Counted from the first letter of the stretch, positions 9,201 to 19,797 are shown. The stretch is 64,000 nt of DNA from Puccinia triticina (GCF_026914185.1 NC_070571.1:744001-808000); one strand, 5' to 3'. Notes: generated by a model from the letters alone, not told the origin. A program made the numbers and translations.

Positions 9201-9785
9201 ATCAACTAATTCATTTGCTCCAACTTTTCTAATTACTTTAAGTTTAAGTAGAGCCTGTATATGTTCTTCCAAAGCTTCTCTGCTTCTAGGACTAGCAGGA
9301 TATGGTGCTTTACAAAGTACTGGAGGATAAGGTCTATCAATACTTAAAGTAATCTTAACTTCATGCCCCTTGATTGCGCCAAATGGCTCTTCTATTGTGG
9401 CAAAGGCTGATTTATTGTCAAAAAGTAATTGAAATAATTGTTTTCTCTGAATTTCAGAGAGGTTCACATTTATTTTAGAACTCTCAATTACTTTTTGGGT
9501 GAAAGTTTCTTGTGGTGATTGAGTCATAGCTACTACACTGTTTTTGTCTTTCACAAATTGATGTTTAAAATTATCTGTACCAATTTTGAAATAACTGCCT
9601 GAGTCATTCATAATGGAAATCTTAAAGTGGCTTAAGTAGTCATTTCCTATTATGAAGTAGTTGACAACTCCGTTTTCAATGACTATGAAATCAGTGGGAA
9701 AAACATAGTTGCCAAACTTAAGATGGACTTTAACTATTCCCAGAGTGTTAAGCTTATCTGAGCAACTGTGAAATTTGTCATAAGA
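6270..9785 (-). pseudogene. Gypsy pol: end of protease, RT, RNase H, integrase, chromo-like domain
   Basis: Reading starts at 9785 in the frame SYDKFHSCSDKL, the second half of the aspartic protease interrupted by the Helitron, with FIIGNDYL. RT follows, with [13 protein letters not shown] and the catalytic YIDD box in [11 protein letters not shown]. RNase H has [17 protein letters not shown]. Integrase has an HHCC finger (HDSITAGHF ... CDSCDRC) and a DDE core with [20 protein letters not shown] and a Glu in [11 protein letters not shown]. The tail has a chromodomain-like [20 protein letters not shown]. An in-frame TGA at 8967-8969 (FCH*GVFEY) breaks RT; otherwise the frame is open for about 1170 codons. 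Expected role: reverse transcription and integration of the element. Confidence 0.93.
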
Positions 9786-9797
9786 CTAGAGGCCAAG

Positions 9798-9810
9798 GCG
9801 GCTGCGCCGC
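9798..9810. terminator. Helitron 3' hairpin
   Basis: GCGGCTGCGCCGC forms a short perfect stem close to the CTAG terminus, the usual rolling-circle terminator position. The related end at 49213-49228 keeps a weaker version of it. Confidence 0.75.
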
Positions 9811-10435
9811 TGCGGGGTCTCAAGAAAAATAGTTGTGTTGCTGCAACAGTATATAATTGCCAAAACCACTGGGAAACCCAGAATCAATTCTGCAATCTCC
9901 ACAATCAATGAAGAAGTTTTCCCCATGTTGTTTGTGTATTTATGTAAAAAGTTATATGGTTTGCTGTCATTAAAAATTATGTCAAGCCTTTCCTTATCAC
10001 CACTTGCTTCTTCAAACTCAAAGTTGTACAAACATTGAGCACAGCCCACACTCATCTTCATCTCAATCAGGTCACAATGCAAGCACCACCTACGGATCAA
10101 TGAATTGATTTTGCAAAGGATGGGGGACATAGCTCAATTGTCCACTTGATCCATTCATTCTACGAAAGGCGGGTTGATTTTTTTATTGATTTTCAACAAA
10201 TCAGTGAATGCAAGTGTTTGAGGATTGGTATAACAAAATTCTAAATTAATTAATTGTTGAGGACAATAGATCATTTTCAGTTAGACGGCAGTAAAAAACA
10301 AATTTAATGATGATTGAACATGTGTTGACCAGTTTATTCACCACCGGGATCACAAATCCCAGGCGCAGTTTTTGTAATGAACGATGACAGCGGAGGACCG
10401 AGTGGAGAAGGGAGGAAGCAGTGGGAGAGAGAAGG

Positions 10436-13154
10436 TCAAGAAGACTTGCGGCCGGGGGAGCGCGATGCCGCGGGAGCAGGAGACGGAGTGGCGACAAGGA
10501 AGTGATCCGCGGGTTTGGCGGGCGAGAGGAGGGGCGATTTGGGGCCGACAGCAGCGACGGGGGTCCGAGCGGCGGTTCTGATAGTCTTCGCGGGGCTGGG
10601 CGAGGGCGTGCCGGAGGAAGAGGACCACAGGGTGCCAGCGCCGTCGCCTCCCGCCGCCGTAGGAGTCCGGCCCTTGCTGCCCATGCCGACGCCCGACCCG
10701 CTGCGCACCGGCGTGCTTCCCCCTGCGCCCGCACTCGTCATCACGTTGCTACTGCTACTGGGCCCCGCGCTGGTCATCGGGGGCAGGCCGACCTCCTCGG
10801 CCAGCTTCTTGTACGCTGTCCCAGAACCCACGGGTCAGCCAGAACAACAAAAAAAGAGGGGGGCTGGGAGAGGGAAGCGTACCAGGGATGTGCTGGACGC
10901 GCAAGGTGACGAGCATGTCTTTGACCTTCTCGGCCATCGCGGGCCTCCGGGAGCCCTCGAGGGCGGCAGCGGGTCCGGCGGGAGTTTTGGAGATGAGGGC
11001 CACGCCATGGGCTTGGTCTGCGAGGATCTCCTCGAGCACTTGTTTCCTGGGGCCGGAGAAGATGGCGTCAAGCAGGATGGTGGAGGCGGCGGGGTCGAAG
11101 TTCTGGTTGATGATCCTGAGCACGGTGACGGGGGCGAGTTTGTGGGTGCACAGGTGGGCGAGATGCAGGCGCGGGGCTAGCAGCCGATATCTCCCTGGGA
11201 GCCCCCACGAGTCGAGCAGCCAGGTCAGCAGTAAGGTCCCGTTCGGGTTCGTGGCCAGCGGGATCGAGTTTAGGATCACCACGATCGCGACTCGTTTGAT
11301 TTCGAGCGGCAAGGCGTGCTTGGAGGTGCGGACGGAGCGGGCGCCGAAGCGGGTCTGGGCGACCTCCCAACACCGATGGACGATCGCATTAAACACAAAG
11401 TCGTTGTATGTAGGGCGCGCCGAAGCGCAGACAGCATTGCATCACGTAGTTGCCAAGAGAGTCGAGCAGGAGCGGGGGGCCGAAGGGACGCAGGTTCTGG
11501 GAGATCAGCCGCATCTCCTCGGCGCTGCTCGCACATTTGATCATCTTCTGCGCCGCCCTGGTCCCGTTCTTGTGGCAGCCGATGATCGCCAGATGGGGCG
11601 CATAGCGTTCGAGCATGAGCATCTTGATTGGGTGCGAGCATTCTCGAAGAGCTTCTGGGCCGATGTAGTCCGAGGAGAGGTAGATGATCTGCTCGAGCAG
11701 CTCGCTCGCGATCTGGCCCAGGCCCATCTCTTCCTGGCTGAGCGTGTTGGAGTCGAACCGTTTGCGGATTTCTCTCAATCGGGCCGGGTCGGAGACCGCA
11801 CTGACCAGTCTTCGGTGCGGGTCCAGCTGGTTGGTCGGCGGCGGGACGGTGGTGTAGTAGGTCACTGGCGGACGGAACTCGGCCGCCGCCAGCTGCTGGT
11901 CCTTCTCCTCGTACTGCTGGTGCTGCTTCTCATCTTCCGTCATCGGCTCAAGAGAGAGCTCTTTCAGCAGGAGTTGCATCTCCGTCATCGGAGGCAGAGG
12001 GGCTGTGCATGTTGTCGAGCCGGCTTTGCGGTCGAGCGAGGTGCCGCCGGACTCGTTAGCGACCATCGCGGTGGGGACCAGGGGGAAGCCGGCAGCCGTG
12101 TTCGGGATGCTCCCGCCCAGGGGAAGCCCGTTGAGCGCATGGATCCCATTGGGAATGAAGCTCATGGCCAGGTTGGAGCAGTAGTCCTGGATGCTGCCAC
12201 TCAAGATCTGCTGGTCGAGCGAGACGGCCGAGGCGCCTTTGATCCGGGCAAGGGTCTCGTAGGCAAGCTGTTGCTGGGCCAGCTGCTGGTCTTGTGACAG
12301 CCCGTCGAGTTGGCCCGAGGGCGAGAAGGTGCCAGGGGCTTTGACCGGAACGTTGGCGTAACCAATCTTGACTGCGCCCACTTCACTGCCAAGGATCCCT
12401 CGTCCACTGAGAGCTTTGCGGGCGCGGACGGCATCATCAAGATGTTCAAAGTTGATGACTGGAAAAACAAGTCAGCACGAGATAGAAACACAGCAGCTGG
12501 CAGGTTGGGAGCACTCACATCCGCAATTCTTATGCGACAGAACACGGACTGATTCGATGGCGCCGTAGGGAGAGAAGATGTTCATGAGCAGATTAGTAGT
12601 AGTTTGGGAGGGGATGCTGCCGACCCAGAGGGCGCGGGTGGGGCTAGACTGGAGGACGGGGTCGCCGTTAGGGCCAAGCATGACGCCGCCGACGCTAGTG
12701 AAGCCTGCAGGGCTGGGACAGAGGTTGTTGATCTGGGTGGAGGAGACGATGCCATTGGGCCCGGGGATGTTGGTGAGGGAGAGCATCATCATGGCTTGCG
12801 AGAGCCCGTTCACCAAGCCTCCTCCTGCTCCTGCTCCTCCGCTGCTGCTGCCGGCTCGGGCACTCCCGATCGGCGTCGTCAGAAGGGTTGCGGGCGTTTG
12901 CGGGGCTGATTCGGGCTTGCCAAAGCCGATCCGGATGCACGTCGGCCCGTTCTTGAGGTTGATCTGGTCCTCCAATTGGTTCACGATGTGGTCCTTGGCA
13001 TGCACTGCATCATGGATCGACAGGAAGTTGATGAACCCGCATTCCTGGTGACCCCAAAATAAAGAAGTTAGTATTGGTTGAAGGGGAAAGGGGAAGAAAG
13101 CGACTTACTTTGTCCGGCAGCAGACGCAGGCTCTCGATGGGGCTGATACCAGGT
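10436..13154 (-). pseudogene. Captured RRM-PUF RNA-binding protein (Jsn1/Puf2-like), N-terminus missing
   Basis: Exons in order: ISPIESLRLLPDK ending at 13109; then, from 13044, ECGFINFLSIHDAVHAKDHI (first RRM) and ALWVGSIPSQTTTNLLMNIF (second RRM), closed by an exact intron (GTGAGTGCTCCC to TTTCCAG, about 12524-12463) into FINFEHLDDAVRARKALSG. A PUM homology region follows, with MLMLERYAPHLAIIGCHKNG, LGNYVMQCCLRFGAP, RFGARSVR and LATNPNGTLLLTWLLD. The last exon starts after an intron at about 10825 and ends in a Ser/Pro tail at 10436. Jsn1/Puf2 proteins bind mRNA 3' UTRs. A 4-bp TACA duplication near 11404-11412 shifts the frame between GAPY and NDFVFNAIVH, so this copy is broken. Retained introns indicate DNA-level capture. 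Confidence 0.85.
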
Positions 13155-13569
13155 CTCCGGTGCCATGAGAGATGAGAATGCTATTGTTGCTGGTGGTGGT
13201 GATTATGTTGGAGGAGGAGGAGGCACAAAGGTCTTGCCAAGAGATGTCGGCGCGCATGATAGAGGCAAAGGCGGCGCTGTGGAGCCGGTTGATGATCCGC
13301 TGGCCTGTGATGTGCATGAGGATGATTCGGAAACTGTTAGGGCCTGAGCCAACAAGGAACAGGCCGGTGAGCAGGCCGACGACGGTGGGCAGGGAGCTCA
13401 AGAAGGCGCTGAGCTGTTTGGGGCTGGTGAACATGTCGATGAACCGGCCCCACAGGAAGGACTTTGACAGAATGACGGTCGATGAGATGGCCAGGAGGCC
13501 GCCGGCAATTGACAGCATCTGTGAATCTGGCCTGGCCAGTGGGTTGAGTCGCCGGAGGTCCGAGATCAT
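13155..13569 (-). pseudogene. Captured ABC transporter fragment (mitochondrial Mdl1/ABCB10 type), N-terminal membrane domain
   Basis: Starting at an ATG (13567-13569), the frame reads ISDLRRLNPLARPDSQMLSI, then hydrophobic segments (LAISSTVILSKSFLWGRFID, LPTVVGLLTGLFLVGSGPNS) and MHITGQRIINRLHSAAFASI, the signature of the first transmembrane half of ABCB-type half transporters, followed by HGTGDLVS. The nucleotide-binding domain is absent. At GDLVS (about 13155) the sequence switches to the RRM gene in another frame, so this is a fused fragment, not a working transporter. It sits directly upstream of the RRM-PUF fragment inside the Helitron. Confidence 0.8.
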
Positions 13570-13699
13570 GGCTTTTTTTGGGTGTTGCTGTCGTTGCTGT
13601 TACTGATGGTTTTTGGGGTTGGCTGCTGGTCAGAAGGGTGTGAGTTTTGAATGAGTGGGATGGCCGCGCCGCACTCACATCAAGGAAAAGGTGAAGCTG

Positions 13700-14188
13700 T
13701 TGAGTTGTAGTCAGTGCCGCGTCAGATATACATCAGGGGTGTGGCGGTGGCGTTGTTGTCAAGAAGCATGCAGGGCGGAGTTGAGGCAAGCTTGCTGGTG
13801 GAACGCATATAAAAGGGGGTGCCCTTGTGTGTTCGGATAATCCCCCAGGCTTCCTCTGCCGCTGCACTTCCAGCGTGCGGTTCGTCCTCAACCCCCTCCG
13901 CTGTTGCACTTGCACAGTTTGAGGGGCTCTACTTGGTGGCCCCCCTTTGCATAATGCCTTCAATGCGGCGCGCTGGGGGCCATCCACCCACTATTTTAAC
14001 CCCTGCTAGACAGGGATGGATAGTGGGTCCAGTTTGTGATGTTTGGATTTTGTGTTTAGAAGGCTTGTTTTTGTAATTGGTTTTTTTGAAAGAGGGAACC
14101 CTTGCATTTTTTTTTTGTAATTTGGTTGATTTGTAGGGGGAACCCTTGATCTTTGTTTCTGTGTTTCTCTGGCTTTAATAAACTTGGA
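13700..14188 (-). repeat. Helitron 5' segment shared with 46542-47040
   Basis: From the TCCAAG start to about CCACCGCCACACCCC the sequence matches the plus strand from 46542, with small indels, including ACTGGACCCACTATCCATCC and GTGGGTGGATGGCCCCCAGC. It has no clear coding role. After about 13700 the two elements diverge into different cargo, as expected for Helitrons with common ends and different captured DNA. Confidence 0.85.
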
Positions 14189-16303
14189 TTTTGATATGAC
14201 AAATTTTTCCCAATCAGGGCAGAATTTAGATAAATAATTCTGTCCTACAACTGACTTGAAAGCTCCAGAGTCTAACAGGACTCTACATGTTTTTCCACGA
14301 CATGTCATGGAAACAATCTTATTGCTACCACTGATAGGTGTGATGAAATAATCCAAAGTGTTAGGAATTACACAGAGGACATTTGGATCAGCCTTCTGGT
14401 TTCCAGAATCACTTTCTGAATCTGCTTCAGGTTTTTCTGTGTCATCCTCATCACCTATAGCAGCTACTTTCTTGGAATTTTTAGGGCAATTCCTTGAAGT
14501 ATGTCCTGTCTTATCACAAGAATAACATTTGACTTCAGTATTGGACTTAGTTGAATTATCCTTACTCTTGTCTGATCCATTAGGATTAGAGTAAGTTTTG
14601 CCATTCTGCATATAACCAGGTTTTCTCTTGCCTATGTTAGTATATTCTGCAATATCTTCCAAAGCATTAATAAGAGAAGTTAAAGTCTGATTGTCTTTCA
14701 TTGCATTTTGAGCAGCAAAACTAACATCACCTTCCATTTGGGTCAAAAGCTTAAACATAAGACTTTCATGATTTGTTTGAGGTTCACAAGCCATGATCCT
14801 CTTATACTGTCTTGTGACCCAAGTTGCTGCTGGTGTACTACCAGGAACAAATTTGTCTTTCTGGTAAATAATAAGAAGTCTGCGTCTCCACGCTGGAGTC
14901 CCATACTTCTGATTTATTGCATCTTTCCAAAAGGACCAAGGTTTATCTCCTACCATAGATCTAACACTGGAAAACCATGCATGAGCTACACCAGTGAACA
15001 TGTTTTTCAATTTATAAGTAATAACAATGTCTTCAATTCTAGAGTCTTGTTGGATTGTATCAATCCATTCAATAAAGTCTACATGATTATACTCTCCTTC
15101 TCCAGAGAAGGTAGGCCAGGCTTCCATTTTAGACAAGCCTTGTAGTATAACTTTACTGGACTCTTGAGAAATATCCTGTCTAGTTGTTATTTGAGGATGG
15201 TGAGGAGTAGTCACAGGAATTTCAAACAATTCATTAAGTCTACCAGGATCCATTTCTGTTTTGGTCTGGTTGACATTGAAAAAATTCTCTTTTCCTTGTT
15301 GCCTAGGCACTGCTTGTGGAGTTGGGCCAGGAGCAAAGGTGTTTGGATTAACATTTACATTACTTGATGGAGCACTTGACTTAGCAACTAAAGTAGTGCT
15401 TAGAGTTTTCAACTCTTCCAATTTATCAAGTAAAGTAGAAAAGCGCTCTTCATTCTTTTTCTCCATTGAAAAAATTCTCTCATTAATGTCTTTAATAGGT
15501 TGTTCTCCTATTTCTACAAGGAAATCAAGTTTATTATTAACTTCTTTAAGGAGCTCATGCTCAAACTTAAGTTCAGAGATTTTTTCATGGCAAGAACAAA
15601 TTTGCTCTGAAGTTTTATGGCTTGTAGAAGTTCCTACAGCTGGTGGTAATTCAACAGAATGACACTTCTCAACATTCTTTCCTTTATGCTTGCTGGCTTG
15701 AGCAGTCAGATTTGAAGGAGGAAAAAAGTCAAGAGAATTATTGTGAGAAAGGTTCAAAGAAGCTTGTTCACTCAAAGGCTTCAATTTATTGGCAAACTCA
15801 TTTAAGTTGTTTTTATTGTCTTCTAGCTTGTCATACACCAGTGCGAAAAGATTATCAAACACTTTTTTGGAGAGGTCTTCTCTTTTATTAAGTTCTGTTA
15901 AAGTGTCACGGATATTTTTAATATCAAAAGTGGAAACACTTTGTTTGATTACGGCATCAAGCTTAGAAGAGACATCTTTACAATTTTTGTTTGTATCTAC
16001 AAGTAGCGGGGACTGTTTGTACAGATATTCTACTTGAGGTACCGTTCTAACAAGTTGTTGCAAAGTCGCGATGGAGTTATCGGAAGAAAAAATGAGAGAG
16101 CAAAACTTTTGCTCGTACAAATCGGACTGTCTATTCAGTGTATTACTCAAGTTAATAGTTACCTCGCTGTTAACCTGTTTTGATAACAACGAGCAATTAG
16201 AATCTACAACCTTTTCAATGCTTGTGAAAAGGTTCTTTAAGATAGGAATTAACTCACTAGAAGTTAACCCTTGTACATCATTTCGTCCTCTTGGAGTTGA
16301 CAA
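14189..16303 (-). pseudogene. Gypsy gag and start of protease (interrupted by Helitron)
   Basis: From the ATG at 16303 the protein has a long helical, Lys/Glu/Leu-rich N-terminal half (residues 1-330, probably coiled coil). A gag domain around residues 390-560 has MEAWPTFSGEGEYNHVDFIE and WSFWKDAINQKYGTPAWRRR. It is followed by the zinc knuckle CYSCDKTGHTSRNC (CX2CX4HX4C) and the aspartic protease motif VLLDSGAFKSVV. At 14189 the frame runs into the Helitron, giving an artificial tail. The frame resumes at 9785 when the insert is removed, so gag and pol are one open frame. Confidence 0.9.
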
Positions 16304-16339
16304 TGATTGTCGTACCCTCCGTTCTGATTTCGCAAGGAC

Positions 16340-17209
16340 TCAAGCGCCTGGTATTGCGCTTGAGTCGTCCGATTGAGCCATATCATCTCGCAGTGGATCG
16401 ACATTTGATGAGACATGCGGCGTCTGTCCCGTCTGCGTGACGAGTCCGCTGGAGGATTCTCGTAGGGTAGGGCCCGAGGTGTCCAGTTCTGCTGTTGACG
16501 TCCTCTGTTGGCTCCTCGACCTCTTTGCCTCTAGTTGTTCCTCGGCTGTTGGTCTCGATGGTTCTGACTTGCTCTTGGGACATTTGGTTGTTGGGTGGGA
16601 GCGGTCGAGTGAGGATACACCGGCGGAGGCATGGTGCTGTCCGTCAGGGGAGTTATGGCTTCCTGGTTGGGCAGCACTGGTTGCGCCAAGGGTGGAGGAT
16701 CTGTCACCATTGGTTGGTGGCCGGATGGTTGAGGAATCGAGGGGAGAGACTTCTTTTGGATCGGAGGAGTCGGGAGCTCCACGGTTGGTGCAGGAGGAGT
16801 CGGGCTCCATAACTCCATGGGTTGCGGCCCGGGAGTCGGAGTCGGTTCCTGTCCTCTTTTCCTCAAATAGTTCCTGTGCTTCGGGCCTGACTGGTAGTCT
16901 TCCCACTCCGCCTGAATGTCCCAATCCCCATAGAGGGATCGGAACTGATCCGGGCTGATGATATGGACGATCGTCAAATTGAGATTCATTGCTGCTTCCA
17001 GGCAGAGGATCATCATGTCGTCGTCGTCCTTCTCCTTCGCTAGATTCCGTCCGTCCAGCTGGCTTTTCAAGCCCTGGAGCATCGGATGTATCCGGGGGTT
17101 GAGGTTTTTTAGCGTGTCGGCCTCTAGGGGCCCCGGTAAAATCTTGCGCCTCGAGCAAAGCTGGGCGGTTGCTCCTGGTGCGCGATCGGGGCGAATTATT
17201 AGAACTCAT
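16340..17209 (-). CDS. Element ORF upstream of gag, 289 aa, frame A (uncertain)
   Basis: An ATG-initiated open frame rich in Ser, Pro, Gly and Arg with no recognised domain. It overlaps a second long open frame (16531-17204) that looks more protein-like. One of the two may be a by-product of biased composition. It lies between the 18-kb ORF and gag in the same orientation. Confidence 0.3.
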   Translation of the reverse strand: MSSNNSPRSRTRSNRPALLEAQDFTGAPRGRHAKKPQPPDTSDAPGLEKPAGRTESSEGEGRRRHDDPLPGSSNESQFDDRPYHQPGSVPIPLWGLGHSGGVGRLPVRPEAQELFEEKRTGTDSDSRAATHGVMEPDSSCTNRGAPDSSDPKEVSPLDSSTIRPPTNGDRSSTLGATSAAQPGSHNSPDGQHHASAGVSSLDRSHPTTKCPKSKSEPSRPTAEEQLEAKRSRSQQRTSTAELDTSGPTLRESSSGLVTQTGQTPHVSSNVDPLRDDMAQSDDSSAIPGA

Positions 17210-18022
17210 CGTTAATAGATATAATTCAACAGATTAGCACTAACCCATAATAATATCCAAGTCGCTGCTGTCAGCAGGGGGATAGGACTCTCGAGAGTCT
17301 TCGGAGCTAGGGATGATAGACGAAGTAGTCGAGTAATTCGAGACTACAGTTCGTCCTTGAGGAACAAAATAATTTTCTAGCTTCTCTCGTGTTTTCTGAT
17401 CGAAAGAACCGTCGTCAAATACTGATTTTTTGACAGAAGAACCGCTAGTGGATGGTTGATTGCTAGTAGTAGCGAGTTTTGGTTCAACTTGCGGCTTCTG
17501 GTCGGCTTTAGGGATGACCTTCTTAATCTTGATCTGATTAAGAGAGCTAGAAGGGTCTCGGTCGATCAGCTTTGACACCGGCTCGGCGCTTTTGAAGGGA
17601 TCGGCCGTTGGGACCGTCTTTTTGATTTTGGGCTTTGTTGGTACCGGTTTAGCGGGGGTGGCTGAAGTAGCAGGGAGAGTCCTAGCCTTTAAAAACGGGG
17701 AAGGGATCTCCGTGTTCGCTTCTGGCTCCTTGGTCACCTCTTGGTCCCACTCGGGTGGTACCACTTCTGGACTCTTAGGTTTCTTAACGATCCTAGGTTT
17801 CTTCGTCACGGTGCGCGAACTTTCCGAGGCGGCCGTTGGAACCTTCTTGATAGGTTGCTTAACAATTCGGGGAGCAGGGTCAGACAAGAGCGCTCCAGGA
17901 GACGGAGGAGTAGTGGATCGGACTGCTCCTGAGTAAGTAATCTTGGAAGGGGCAGCGGACACTGAGAGGTACACAACGACGTATACAGCTTTAGCAATCA
18001 GTCCTCTCCTGATAAATACCAA
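16531..18022 (-). CDS. Element-encoded extra ORF, probably two exons (17245-18022 and 16531-17204)
   Basis: The first part (from the ATG at 18022) is a Lys/Pro/Ser-rich protein with repeated IVKKP/KIKK motifs and an acidic end (SSDLDIIM). A 40-nt intron (GTTAGTGCTAATC to GATGAG, 17244-17205) would keep the phase and join it to LEADTLKNLNPRIHPMLQGL, KDDDDMMILCLEAAMNLNLT and FRSLYGDWDIQAEWEDYQSG, which looks like real folded protein, followed by a Pro-rich tail. There is no homology I can name. It sits where some gypsy elements have a long leader or an accessory ORF. The splice model is tentative because the intron is very short. Confidence 0.45.
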
Positions 18023-18352
18023 AATATAGAGAGCTCACTTTTATCGAGTTATAACTGGATTTGAAGTGGAGGGATTTGTTTTCAAGCGGTTGTACGGGCG
18101 CTGATTTTTGAGAAAGGTTTGATCGATCTGCGGGTTTTAAAGGAAAACGCAGAGGTTAGATCCGAGATTTCAGCAATATGAAGAGCTATGTTCAACGCGG
18201 TATGGAAGCGGAAGTAGAGACGTTTGAAATATCAGAGGGAATCTTGTTGAGTCAAGGATGCGGAGCTCTGAAGAGCGGAGGAAGTCAACGAGATAAGTAA
18301 ATTTTCAGGGTTGGAGTTTAACTCTTAGGTTAGGTGGTACACAGGAGTGAAT

Positions 18353-18370
18353 TTCCCGGCCAGACCCCCA
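18353..18370 (-). promoter_or_regulatory. Primer-binding site of gypsy element
   Basis: Two bases after the 5' LTR end (TGACA AC) the minus strand reads TGGGGGTCTGGCCGGGAA, complementary to a tRNA 3' end finishing CCCCCA. I cannot name the tRNA with confidence. Confidence 0.7.
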
Positions 18371-18372
18371 GT

Positions 18373-19222
18373 TGTCAGCTCCCGTCTCTTCTGTGACGAG
18401 GGGCTGATGGGTTTTGGATTACGTGCTGTAGCGGCTTGGGCAGCGGCCAGCGAAAACAGGGCCGCACTATAGCTATTACAGCCAGTGGGAATAAACCACA
18501 CCTTGACGCTGAATAGCGGAGGGGCTAGCTCCCTTACAAAAGTAAGGGGACGCGGCGATGACTCAAGCCAGGCGCCGTAGCTTCAAACAAAAGAGAGGTT
18601 ATTTTCTAGGTTACAGGTGTGATAACAATCACCTGTACCTAGAAATTACACAAGTTGAGGTCGAAGGAGCTGTAAAGGAAAAGATAGGGTTAGTTGATTA
18701 TTGAAAAACCCACTCACTATTGTTTTATAGTAAGGTTGGCGGGTTTGTATGTGTAATAATCTTGGGGGGAAATCTCTCCAGGGGAAAGATCCCCCCTTTT
18801 ATATTACAGGATCAGCTCCCTCCTTCGAGTCAAGGTCCTGAGGGATCCTTAACTCCAAGGAGGAGTGAACACGGAATTCAGAAGGGGATTTACATAAATA
18901 TGTATGTAATCACCCTATTTGTAAATATATTAAGCTTAATCAGGATAAATACACAGAGAGATAAGATTATCTCTCTCTGTATAAACAGATATATAATCAA
19001 TGTGAAATGAGATTAATTACATACTCAAAAGAGTGTGAAATAGGTACTAAATACATAATAATAGTACATTGAAATAAAAGGTACATAATTCATGTAATGA
19101 CAGGGAATTGAACTCTTGACTTTATGTACATGAGTCAATCATTAAAGAAGTCTTTAACCATTAGGCTATAAGGCAATACTCTGCATTGTAGACACATGGA
19201 CTTAGTGTCTCAGTGTCTGACA
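18373..19222 (-). repeat. 5' LTR of gypsy element
   Basis: 850 bp, TG...CA termini, near-identical to 5394-6244. It contains the tRNA-like segment at 19099-19171. It is flanked on the right by the GGGGG target duplication and then the rest of the mariner-like gene. Confidence 0.95.
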
Positions 19223-19797
19223 GGGGGTCTTGCTTGAGGTAGCAATGCAAACCAGAGGCTGAGCTCCGGTTGGCCAGAGAACCCTAAGGGTGCCACGCGA
19301 GAGGAGCACCCATCAGTACAACATCGTCCCAGCTATTGCCTCCGATGGCTTGGTTGCTCACATGGTCCATGAAGAAACAATGAATTGGGCATTGTTTGAA
19401 TTTTTCCTGGAACACATTCTGGTCAGCAAAGGATATATTGTTTTTCCCCTTGGCTTGTTTGCTGATGCAAGTTTTTTGGTCAGGTCCCATCAATGAATCC
19501 CTTTCCAGGCCCTCGTAGTGTGCTTGTCATGGAAAACGCACAGATTCACCACCACGGTTGCATTGAAGAAATAGTTGAGGCATGCGGGTGTCTTTTACAG
19601 TATCTTCCTGCTTATTCACCCAATTTAAACCCAATTGAGAAGGGCTTTGCAGTTTATAATTTTGCTTTTCAATGCAACAAGGATCTACTTACGGGTGGCG
19701 AGGAGGACTACGAGGTCATTGAAGCTTTTGTTAGTTTTGTTTTTACAGCCAACTTGACTTGCAAACTTTTTCTTGGCGCGGGTTATTTTGTCCATTA
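19223..19797 (+). pseudogene. Tc1/mariner-like transposase, C-terminal part
   Basis: Once the gypsy element and one GGGGG are removed, the frame continues directly from LDESG into VLLEVAMQTRG, then a TGA (19260-19262, probably CGA to TGA), APVGQRTLRV and QYNIVPAIASDGLVAHMVHE. After a short disruption near 19490 comes SVLVMENAQIHHHGCIEEIV, where Glu stands at the usual second catalytic Asp, and YLPAYSPNLNPIEKGFAVYN with the third catalytic Glu. This is the DDE_3 core of Tc1/mariner transposases. It ends at 19797. The stop, the Glu substitution and the gypsy insertion show it is dead. Confidence 0.85.

Larger units (their letters stand above)
9786..14188 (-). mobile_element. Helitron, 4.4 kb, carrying fragments of two host genes
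   Basis: On the minus strand the insert begins TCCAAGTTTATT (14188) and ends GGCCTCTAG (9786). It lies between an A and a T with no target duplication. Twelve bases before the end is the GC-rich hairpin GCGGCGCAGCCGC (9798-9810). These are Helitron hallmarks: 5'-TC, 3'-CTRR with a hairpin, and A/T insertion. Removing it joins the gypsy protease frame exactly (FVISK to SYDKFHS), which fixes both ends. No Rep/helicase is encoded, so it is non-autonomous. A second element with the same ends is at 46542-49240, sharing its first roughly 490 bp. Confidence 0.9.
5394..19222 (-). mobile_element. Full-length Ty3/gypsy retrotransposon, 13.8 kb, with nested Helitron
   Basis: Two nearly identical LTRs (5394-6244 and 18373-19222) bound the element, and GGGGG occurs directly outside both ends (5389-5393 and 19223-19227) as the 5-bp target duplication. 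It is transcribed leftward: PBS next to the right LTR, polypurine tract next to the left LTR. Order in transcription: extra ORFs (18.0-16.3 kb), gag with zinc knuckle, protease, Helitron insertion, rest of protease, reverse transcriptase, RNase H, integrase, chromo-like tail. The near-identical LTRs imply a fairly recent insertion. One in-frame stop in RT and the Helitron make it non-autonomous now. Confidence 0.95.

Noticed and set aside
10421..12297. Long plus-strand ORFs (up to 469 aa) in 10.4-12.3 kb
   Set aside because: GC-rich antisense shadows of the RRM-PUF exons on the minus strand, which carry recognisable domains and exact introns.
9771..14206. 12-bp inverted pair AAATTTGTCATA / TATGACAAATTT flanking the Helitron, at first taken for TIRs or an inverted duplication
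   Set aside because: Both copies are protease codons (KFVI and YDKF) of the gypsy frame outside the insert; the true ends are TC...CTAG, which restore the frame exactly.
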